Shown: piece after piece, positions 1-5,446 of the stretch
Layout: each line of letters opens with the position of its first letter
Numbering within the stretch: the first letter of the stretch is position 1
Assembly (NCBI GenBank): GCA_903934745.1
Contig: CAIZOZ010000516.1
Location: forward strand, 1 to 6,635
Source: an uncultured cyanobacterium
GTDB lineage: Bacteria; Cyanobacteriota; Cyanobacteriia; PCC-6307; Cyanobiaceae
Direction of reading: 5' to 3'
Length of the DNA stretch: 6,635 nucleotides
Notes under the pieces: generated by a model
The model's database searches: none
What the model was told of the DNA's origin: nothing
The model's input: only the letters and a program-made list of their open reading frames with translations
Program-made: the position numbers and the translations under genes

Positions 1-60
1 ATCCTGCTTGAAGCTGCGATCCGCTCGCGGCAGCAGACGGCCCACAAGACGGCGCATCAT
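1..60 (-). CDS. 5' end of an unidentified gene (20 codons, runs out of window)
   Basis: After the partner gene stops, a reading frame opens at ATG 60 (a second ATG follows at 57) and stays open to the window edge, giving MMRRLVGRLLPRADRSFKQD. The gap to the preceding stop is 19 bases, which fits co-transcription with the exosortase pair. A TTG at 87-85 in the same frame is a less likely start because it would overlap the previous gene. No strong Shine-Dalgarno is seen. The basic N-terminus is compatible with a protein whose membrane segment or domain follows outside the window, but twenty residues are too few to name a family. Confidence 0.45.
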   Translation of the reverse strand, partial: MMRRLVGRLLPRADRSFKQD

Positions 61-79
61 GGACGTCTCAGGTGAAGGG

Positions 80-772
80 TCATTCAAGCGCAGTGCGCGG
101 CGCCTGCAGAGCGGCCTGCAGCGGGGGCAGCACCTGCGCCCACAGGCCCTCAGGCAGGGGCTGGCTCGAGCCGCTGCGCAAGGTGACAAGCACGCAGGAG
201 AAGCGACGGGGACCCAGCAGGCCGACGAGGCTGTCGGCCATGGTCTGCCAATGGAAGAGGTGGGCCAGGTGGCGGCGCGGATCACTGGCCCGCAACAGGT
301 CCGTGCGGGTCACCGCCGCCACAGGCAGCCCGTAGCTCTGAGGGACCAGACAGGTCTGCACAGACGGATGGCCGCCGATGATGCCGGCTGCGGATCCAGC
401 CAGGGGCTGATCCAGCCGGCGCTGCTGCACAACCAGGCCAGCATTGGCCCGCGCCAGGTAGGCCGCCTGCAGGTTCTCGTAGCGACGTACGGATGCGTTC
501 AGGACCCAGAGCTCCGCGCCGCCCTGGAGTCTCCAGCCCAGCTGCCTGGCCTGGGCCAGCTCCTGGCTGCGCCGGGCCGGCCGGGGAGGCAGGGGGGAGG
601 CCTCGACAGCCGCCCGGCCCAGGGCCTGGTTGAGGGTGGCGAGCGGCAGCTCCTCCACCGTGGGTCCACTCGGGAAAAGCAACGACTGCAGCACAGCCAG
701 ACAGCCCACCAGACTGAGGACACCCAGCCAGGGCAGCAGCAGCGCGTCGCTGACCCGGGGCAGGGCGCTCAT
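80..772 (-). CDS. Exosortase partner protein, cyanoexosortase-associated/EpsI-like, 230 aa
   Basis: Small protein with one N-terminal membrane anchor (about 10-33) and a soluble domain expected outside the cytoplasmic membrane. It starts at ATG 772 inside ATGA, overlapping the exosortase stop by four bases, so the two are probably made together. The layout matches the cyanoexosortase-associated and EpsI-like proteins that lie next to exosortases: YENLQAAYLARANAG (98-112), then SVQTCLVPQSYGLPVAAV (137-154) with Cys141, and a final RRFSCVLVTLRS (189-200) with Cys193 before an amphipathic C-terminal helix. The Cys pair could form a disulfide outside the membrane, which is only a guess. It lacks the three exosortase catalytic residues, so it is a helper and not a second protease. 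Family identity rests mainly on position, length and weak motif similarity, because these proteins vary a lot; whether it is the type A partner cannot be settled by eye. Confidence 0.75.
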   Translation of the reverse strand: MSALPRVSDALLLPWLGVLSLVGCLAVLQSLLFPSGPTVEELPLATLNQALGRAAVEASPLPPRPARRSQELAQARQLGWRLQGGAELWVLNASVRRYENLQAAYLARANAGLVVQQRRLDQPLAGSAAGIIGGHPSVQTCLVPQSYGLPVAAVTRTDLLRASDPRRHLAHLFHWQTMADSLVGLLGPRRFSCVLVTLRSGSSQPLPEGLWAQVLPPLQAALQAPRTALE

Positions 773-1701
773 CGCTCCTCCTCGGGGGCCGGAGAGTGCA
801 GGGGCTGAAGTTCCCGTTCCAGCAGATTCATGTAGAGGAGGCCATACACAAAGACGGCGATGCCGGCGAAAATGAGAGATCCAGCATCATCGTGAAAGAA
901 ATGGAACAGGGATTTACCTATCGCCGGTTCCATCGAGGTGAAGATAGCCAGCAGGGCGATGCGGACAGTGTTCGAGAGCAGCGCGATCACCGGAGCAGCG
1001 GTGATCAGCACCACACGGCTGATCCAGGAGCGAATAGGAAAAGCCAGCAGAAACACCACGGAGATGCAAATCAGCTGGGAGATGATTTCATAGCCATTGC
1101 AGGAATTACCGACCAGAACAGCGCCTCCCGGCAGCGCCACCTGGCGAGCGTTGACCACGACATCGAGGCCGAGGATCGACAGCCAGAAGCCGACGATCCT
1201 GGCGATGAACAGACTAAGGGGGCCTTCCGGCAGCAACAGACCAAGAATCCGAAACGCCGGCAGCAGCGCCAGACAGAGCAGGGGATCGCGAAAGCGGACG
1301 AACTGCCGAAGTGGCATACAGAGGAGCGTCAGAGCCAGGCCAGCCAGCGGCGCCAGCACAAACAGGATGTTGTCCATCGACACCATCACCGCCGTGCGGG
1401 CGAGCACCCACAACAGCAGCGGTGTGCCGACCAGCAGACCAAGCCAACCGGGCTGGGGACGGAAGTCTTCGAGCTGATCCTCGATGCAGATCAGGGCGCC
1501 ACCCCAGAGCACCAGAGCCAGCAGGGTGAACCGGTCCATCTGGGCGGTATGGAACACCGTGCAGTTCTGCAGAGCCACCAGGCCCGCCAGCAGCAGCCAG
1601 AGATTGCGCGTCGTCGGCGGCGGGATGGCGGGCAGCCAGGAGCGCAGGGGGGCAGGCAGACGCTCGCGGAGGCGGCTGAGGCGACGGTTGAGCGGGCCCA
1701 C
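769..1701 (-). CDS. Cyanobacterial exosortase (polytopic membrane transpeptidase-like protease), 310 aa
   Basis: Exosortase/archaeosortase-family integral membrane protein, predicted to cut PEP-CTERM-type C-terminal sorting signals and probably pass the protein to an envelope acceptor. Counting from GTG at 1701, it has about eight hydrophobic helices (roughly 33-49, 57-73, 86-101, 110-128, 138-157, 160-178, 205-222, 228-256, 273-293). The three family-invariant residues are visible: Cys201 in VGNSCNGYE, Arg247 in SNTVRIALL, and His270 in FFHDDAG. The C-terminal tail is charged (PEEER). GTG 1701 is preferred because codons before it end in G/C only about 55% of the time (17 of 31) against about 89% in the 46 codons after it; TTG at 1794 would give 341 aa. 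ATGA at its end starts the partner gene. That pairing suggests cyanoexosortase type A, but the subtype needs a profile search. Codon use in the catalytic half is more relaxed (about 69% G/C third positions). Confidence 0.9.
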   Translation of the reverse strand: MGPLNRRLSRLRERLPAPLRSWLPAIPPPTTRNLWLLLAGLVALQNCTVFHTAQMDRFTLLALVLWGGALICIEDQLEDFRPQPGWLGLLVGTPLLLWVLARTAVMVSMDNILFVLAPLAGLALTLLCMPLRQFVRFRDPLLCLALLPAFRILGLLLPEGPLSLFIARIVGFWLSILGLDVVVNARQVALPGGAVLVGNSCNGYEIISQLICISVVFLLAFPIRSWISRVVLITAAPVIALLSNTVRIALLAIFTSMEPAIGKSLFHFFHDDAGSLIFAGIAVFVYGLLYMNLLERELQPLHSPAPEEER

Positions 1702-1906
1702 TCCGGGATGGTCATAGCCAGTCGATGGGCAATCGTCCTGGTGGGGATCACGCAGCGACGCAGACAAAATGCGAAGAACTCGGCCAGAGAGCAATCATAA
1801 AGGACCCACCGAGGGGCCGGACACAAGACGCCAGCAACAAGACGGAATTACAACATATTCGCATCATCACAAAGACGTAATGCAATAGACACAAAAAGTT
1901 GGAAAA
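1702..1906 (-). other. Intergenic leader before the exosortase, AT-rich core
   Basis: This is the only sizeable gap in the window. Its part from about 1830 to 1906 is clearly richer in A+T than the coding sequence around it and is the natural place for a promoter driving the exosortase and its partner. On the minus strand it holds CGTCTTGT twice (1844-1837 and 1830-1823) and a near copy CGTCTTTGT (1877-1869). It also has a -10-like TATGTT (1857-1852), and GTC-N8-TAC (1890-1877), one base off the NtcA consensus GTA-N8-TAC. None of these is strong enough to call as a site. No convincing terminator hairpin follows the upstream gene. If the exosortase really starts at TTG 1794, the gap shrinks to 1795-1906. 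Confidence 0.55.
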
Positions 1907-2557
1907 TTACGGTGACAACTGGTCCTGGCAGACGAAAATATTGCGCTTCATCACAGCCGGCCGCAGAAAGGCGCCAGTGCTGCCGGTGAGGCGCCAGAGC
2001 TGCAGGCGGAGGGCGTCACGCCAGATGGACCAGTCCACCTGAGGGGCTGGGAAGGGGGCCATGGAGTGCTCGGTGCCGGGAAAGGGCGCCGGCTGGGACT
2101 TCACCCGGGTGCCGGCGGCACCGAGGGCGATCTGGGCCGCCAGGCGGGCGCGGGGTAGGTGGGACGGGTCGCTGACCAGCCAGACCTGGGCCGGGGCCGC
2201 CGTGAGGGCTGCTGTCAGCAGGCCAAGGCGGAGGGAAGATTGGCGGTGAGGCCACCAGCCGCCGAGGGCCGCCATCTGGGTGGCCGTGTCAAATCCCTGT
2301 GGAAGCACCAGCAGTGGAGCGGTGGCACGTCGCCACTGGGCGGCGGTGGGCTGGCCAGTGGCGGGACAGGAGATCAGCAGGATCGGCAGGCGCTGGCGCC
2401 GTTGCAGCTCCAGGGCGAGATCGAGCCGGTGGTAGCCATCGAGCACGACCAACCAGGTGGGACCCGTTGCCGGCCAGAGGCGCGGGCGCAGGAACGGCCA
2501 GGCCAGCCACAGCAGCGCCAGCAGCAGCGCCAGGAACCAGGAGCGACCTGATCTCAC
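1907..2557 (-). CDS. Diverged DUF218 (YdcF-like) protein, 216 aa
   Basis: Probably a second, shortened and diverged DUF218 protein next to a conventional one. Residues 6-23 form one hydrophobic anchor. The YdcF order can be followed: LVVLDGYHRLDLALEL (36-51) stands where the glycine-rich VVLGGG loop usually is, ILLISCP (59-65) where a (T/S)GG strand usually is, QGFDTATQMAAL (87-98) replaces the usual N-T-x-E-(N/E) helix, and VWLVSDPSHLPRARLA (125-140) keeps the H-x-x-R-A motif (H133, R136). The start is GTG at 2557, giving a GTGA overlap with the preceding gene and likely translational coupling. The last 16 residues use AT-richer codons and have no clear family counterpart. Because the glycine loop and acidic residue are altered, the ligand may differ from YdcF or the protein may be non-catalytic. 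Reality of the gene is well supported by position and codon bias; family membership is likely rather than certain. Confidence 0.82.
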   Translation of the reverse strand: MRSGRSWFLALLLALLWLAWPFLRPRLWPATGPTWLVVLDGYHRLDLALELQRRQRLPILLISCPATGQPTAAQWRRATAPLLVLPQGFDTATQMAALGGWWPHRQSSLRLGLLTAALTAAPAQVWLVSDPSHLPRARLAAQIALGAAGTRVKSQPAPFPGTEHSMAPFPAPQVDWSIWRDALRLQLWRLTGSTGAFLRPAVMKRNIFVCQDQLSP

Positions 2558-3396
2558 CAGGACCGGTAGAGGGTGCGGCCGATCGCCTCGCGCAGGGCGC
2601 GGCTGCTGCTGGCCAGGCCGTCGGCGCTGGGGAGGTAGTTGAGCGGATCGGCGAGGGGATGGCCGGCCCAGGCACCGGTGGCCTGAAAATCGACAGGGAG
2701 GGGCACCACAGACAGGCCCTGCCGCTCGAACAAACGCTGAGCTCGGGGCATGTGGAAAGCGGAGGTGACCAGCACAACGGCAGCGCCCGGCGGCACCAGA
2801 GCGGCGATGGCGCGGGCCTCCTCGGCGGTGTTCCGCACCCGTGAGGTGCTCAGCAGATCGGCAGGAGGCAGTCCCAGGGCGATGGCTCGCAGGCGCAGCT
2901 CATCGCCTTCCGGCCGCAGGCTGGGCTGGGTGGGCCACCAGCCGCCAGTGAAGATCAGGCGGGGCCGGAACCCCTGGGCGCGTAGGTGCTGGTAAGCCTC
3001 GATACCTCCGAAGAAGCGATCGGCGTCGGTCCACTCGCTGGCCCGAGCCGGGCCGGGAGCCGCGTGGCGGCCGGTGCCGAGCACCACCACGGCGCAGCCG
3101 AGCCGCTGGGCCGTCCCCAGCCGTTCCGCTGGGCTGTAGGAAACGGGCGGGCTCGGCCGGGCAGGTAGTGCGCAGGCGAATCCTTGCAGCACCGTGTCGA
3201 TCGAGCGGCGCTGGTAGGGGCGCTCGAGCCAACGCCAGAGCCCCTCGGCCGTGAGTGGTGTGGCGAAAAGCCAGAGCAAACCCAGCGCCGCCAGCACCGG
3301 AGTCCGGCCTCCTCGCCACACCGCCCAGACCAGCAGCAGCAACGCCAGCCCCAGGGGCAACAGCAGCAGGGGCAGGAGCTTGCTGAGCAGAAACAT
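2554..3396 (-). CDS. YdcF/ElyC/SanA-family (DUF218) membrane protein, 280 aa
   Basis: Membrane-anchored DUF218 protein. E. coli relatives ElyC and SanA affect envelope integrity and lipid-carrier use, and YdcF binds S-adenosylmethionine; no enzymatic reaction is settled for the family. Two hydrophobic segments occupy about 1-27 and 32-50. The soluble domain then shows the family order: VVVLGTGR (103-110), WTDADRFFGGIEAYQHLRA (122-140), LIFTGGW (147-153), SRVRNTAEEA (185-194), LVTSAFHMPRA (209-219, with H215 and R218), and LREAIG near the C-terminus. An unusually long Pro-rich linker (about 72-100) separates the membrane part from the first strand. The start is ATG at 3396, 49 bases after the amidotransferase stop; the leader is pyrimidine-rich with no visible Shine-Dalgarno. 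Its TGA is part of the GTGA that starts the next, related gene. Localisation and family are well supported; substrate is unknown. Confidence 0.9.
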   Translation of the reverse strand: MFLLSKLLPLLLLPLGLALLLLVWAVWRGGRTPVLAALGLLWLFATPLTAEGLWRWLERPYQRRSIDTVLQGFACALPARPSPPVSYSPAERLGTAQRLGCAVVVLGTGRHAAPGPARASEWTDADRFFGGIEAYQHLRAQGFRPRLIFTGGWWPTQPSLRPEGDELRLRAIALGLPPADLLSTSRVRNTAEEARAIAALVPPGAAVVLVTSAFHMPRAQRLFERQGLSVVPLPVDFQATGAWAGHPLADPLNYLPSADGLASSSRALREAIGRTLYRSW

Positions 3397-3445
3397 GACG
3401 GGGTGTGGCGCTGATGGAGGGAAGGGCTGGGGGGAACGTGCGCTC

Positions 3446-5446
3446 TCAGCCCCACTCCGCCAGCCAGGCCTGCCACATCAGCACGCTCCAGAGGCGGGTG
3501 GTGTGATCAAACCGCCCGCTGAGGTGCTGGCGCCAGAGCAGTTGAATCGGCTCGGGCCGCAGGAAACCCTGCCGTCGCATCGCGCCGGGGTCGAGCAGGT
3601 CCTCCGCCCAGGGGCGCAGGGGCCCGCGCAGCCAAAGGCCGATCGGCATGGCGAAGCCGGCCTTGGGTCGCTCGATCAGTTCGGGGGGAACGTGGCGATA
3701 GAGCAGCTGACGGAGGGCCCACTTGCTGGTGCTGCCGTGGCGTCCGGGCCGGATCTTCATCGCCATGGGCAGGCGCCAGGCGACGGCGGCGACGTGGTGA
3801 TCGAGGAACGGGGCGCGGGTTTCGAGGCTGGCGGCCATCGCCGCCCGGTCCACCTTGGTGAGGATGTCGTTGGGGAGGTAGTTGAGACTGTCGAACGCCA
3901 TCATCCGAGCCGCCTGCTGGCCCGGCGTGGCGCCTCCTTGATCACTGGCCAGCTCGGCCGGCAGGGGCCAGTCAAGCGGGGACGATGGCTCGCGAACGGG
4001 GTCGCCATCAGCGGTCTGCAGCAGCGAGGCGGGATCGCGCCATTCGCTCACCAGGGAGCGGTACAGGTCGTCGCCATGCCGCACGTAGGCCAGCCGCTCG
4101 GCCAATTTGTGGGCCTTGTGGCCGGGATGGTGCACAGGCAGCGGCCGGGCCAGGGCATCCCAACCGGCGGGGGGCAGGCTGCGGATGGCGCGGCCTAGGG
4201 CCCGCCGCAGCGGCCAGGGCAGCCAGGCCAGGCGGTTCCAGAGGCGGGGGCCCCAGAAATAGCGGTTGTAGCCGCCGAACAGTTCATCGCCACCGTCGCC
4301 GCTGAGGGCCACGGTGAGGCCGCTGCGGCGGGCTTCGCGGCACACCAGGTGGGTGGGCAGCTGGGAGGAATCGGCGAAGGGCTCGCTGTAAAGCCGGGGC
4401 AACCGCGGGATCAACTCGCGGGCAGCGGCCGACGTGAGCACGGTCTCGCAGTGATCGGTGCCCAGGTGGGCTGCGACGGCCCTGGCATGGGGCGCTTCAT
4501 CGAAGCCGGACGCCTCGAAGCCGATCGTGAAGGTGCGCACCGGCCGGCTGCTCTGGGCCTGGAGCAAGGCGGTGATGAGGGAGGAATCGATGCCACCGGA
4601 GAGAAAGGCACCGAACGGCACATCCGCCTGGCTCTGCTGGCGCACGGCGGTGCTGAGGGCCGCCTCCAGGGCCGTGAGCCCATCGGCTTCGCTGACGAAG
4701 GGCTCAGCCAGGCTCTCGGACACCATCTGGCGGAAACACCACCAGGGACGCGGCTGCGGCAGCTCGCCGGCCAGGGGCGCCTGGATGGACACCAGGTGGC
4801 CCGGCAGCAGCTGCTCGATGCCGCTGTAGATGCTGGTGGGAGCGGCGATCGCCGTGAAGCGCAGCAGCTGGGCCAAGGCCGGCCGGTGGATCGGGTTGTT
4901 GAAGCCCGGCCAGGCGCGCAGGGCCGCCAGCTCGGAGCCGAACAGCAGGGCGCGCTCGCTGCCACAACCACTGAAGCCCCAGTAGAGGGGTTTCTCGCCG
5001 AAGCGATCGCGGGCCAGCTGCAGCCGCCGCTCGCGGCGATCCCAGAGGGCCAGGGCGAACATGCCGCTACAGCGCTGCAGGGCCGGCTCCAGCCCCCAGG
5101 CCTCGATGGCGGCCAGCAGGGTTTCGGTGTCGCTGTGGCCGCGCCAGGGGGGGGCAGCGCCGCAGGCCTCGAGCTCACGGCGCAAGTCGAGATGGTTGTA
5201 GATCTCGCCGTTGAAGGCGATCACGTAGCGCCCTGGGGCGCTGTGCATCGGCTGGTGGCCGGCAGCCGAACGATCAAGGATCGCCAGGCGCCGGTGGCCC
5301 AGGGCCAACCCGAGCTGGGGCTCGCACCACACACCGGCATCGTCGGGGCCGCGATGGCTGAGGGCAGCGGCCATGGCGATGGCCTGGGCCTCCAGCAGCT
5401 GTTCTGTTGGCGCCGAGGGGAGCCAGAGGCCAGCGAAACCGCACAT
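3446..5446 (-). CDS. asnB: Glutamine-hydrolysing asparagine synthase-like amidotransferase, 666 aa
   Basis: Class II glutamine amidotransferase fused to an ATP-pyrophosphatase synthetase domain. Ammonia from glutamine passes to an AMP-activated carboxylate. The start is fixed by MCG: Cys2 becomes the N-terminal nucleophile after Met removal. The glutaminase domain (about 1-220) shows R52/R53 in HRRLAILD, FNGEIYN at 78-84, D106 in GHSDTET and RDRFGEKPLYW at 146-156. The synthetase domain has the PP-loop SGGIDSS at 283-289, SGDGGDELFGGY at 382-393, and the conserved KVDRAAMAASLETRAPFLDH block at 531-550. All expected catalytic features are present. The length exceeds classical AsnB (about 550) and fits the longer forms found in polysaccharide and exosortase clusters, where a sugar carboxylate may be amidated rather than aspartate; that role is inferred from context. 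It begins inside the glycosyltransferase stop (TGATG). It carries both HIP1 sites of the window. The symbol marks the family, not a proven asparagine synthetase. Confidence 0.95.
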   Translation of the reverse strand: MCGFAGLWLPSAPTEQLLEAQAIAMAAALSHRGPDDAGVWCEPQLGLALGHRRLAILDRSAAGHQPMHSAPGRYVIAFNGEIYNHLDLRRELEACGAAPPWRGHSDTETLLAAIEAWGLEPALQRCSGMFALALWDRRERRLQLARDRFGEKPLYWGFSGCGSERALLFGSELAALRAWPGFNNPIHRPALAQLLRFTAIAAPTSIYSGIEQLLPGHLVSIQAPLAGELPQPRPWWCFRQMVSESLAEPFVSEADGLTALEAALSTAVRQQSQADVPFGAFLSGGIDSSLITALLQAQSSRPVRTFTIGFEASGFDEAPHARAVAAHLGTDHCETVLTSAAARELIPRLPRLYSEPFADSSQLPTHLVCREARRSGLTVALSGDGGDELFGGYNRYFWGPRLWNRLAWLPWPLRRALGRAIRSLPPAGWDALARPLPVHHPGHKAHKLAERLAYVRHGDDLYRSLVSEWRDPASLLQTADGDPVREPSSPLDWPLPAELASDQGGATPGQQAARMMAFDSLNYLPNDILTKVDRAAMAASLETRAPFLDHHVAAVAWRLPMAMKIRPGRHGSTSKWALRQLLYRHVPPELIERPKAGFAMPIGLWLRGPLRPWAEDLLDPGAMRRQGFLRPEPIQLLWRQHLSGRFDHTTRLWSVLMWQAWLAEWG
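4845..4852. repeat. HIP1 palindrome (extended form)
   Basis: GCGATCGC, here within the longer GGCGATCGCC (4844-4853). HIP1 is the highly iterated palindrome over-represented in many cyanobacterial genomes. It lies inside the amidotransferase gene and supports a cyanobacterial origin. One copy alone could arise by chance in GC-rich DNA. Confidence 0.7.
5003..5010. repeat. HIP1 palindrome
   Basis: A second GCGATCGC, about 160 bases from the first and in the same amidotransferase gene. Two copies in 6.6 kb exceed the random expectation of roughly 0.2-0.3 at this GC content, but both being in one gene makes this modest evidence. Confidence 0.7.

Noticed and set aside
8..808. Plus-strand open frame of 266 codons opposite the exosortase partner
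   Set aside because: Gln/Arg/Gly-rich, no recognisable motif, and it crosses the coupled ATGA junction of the opposite strand. GC-rich antisense frames of this size are common.
796..1800. Long plus-strand open frame (334 codons) opposite the exosortase
   Set aside because: Its product is a Gln/Arg/His-rich string with no domain, as expected from the complement of a GC-rich membrane-protein gene. The minus-strand frame has the exosortase catalytic residues and helices.
1801..1820. Possible terminator hairpin: GGCCCC, five-base loop, GGGTCC, then TTT on the minus strand
   Set aside because: The stem is only six pairs with a mismatch, the T run is three bases, and it lies about 90 bases after the upstream stop, just before the exosortase.
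1491..1826. Minus-strand frame with ATG starts at 1826 and 1798 as an alternative exosortase N-terminus by frameshift
   Set aside because: It runs as a Cys/Arg/Ser/Trp-rich string where the other frame gives a clear membrane helix, so no frameshift is needed to explain the exosortase.
3416..3434. G-rich tract on the plus strand between the amidotransferase and first DUF218 gene, possible G-quadruplex
   Set aside because: There are not four separated runs of three G, it is on the strand opposite the mRNA, and such tracts are expected at this GC content.
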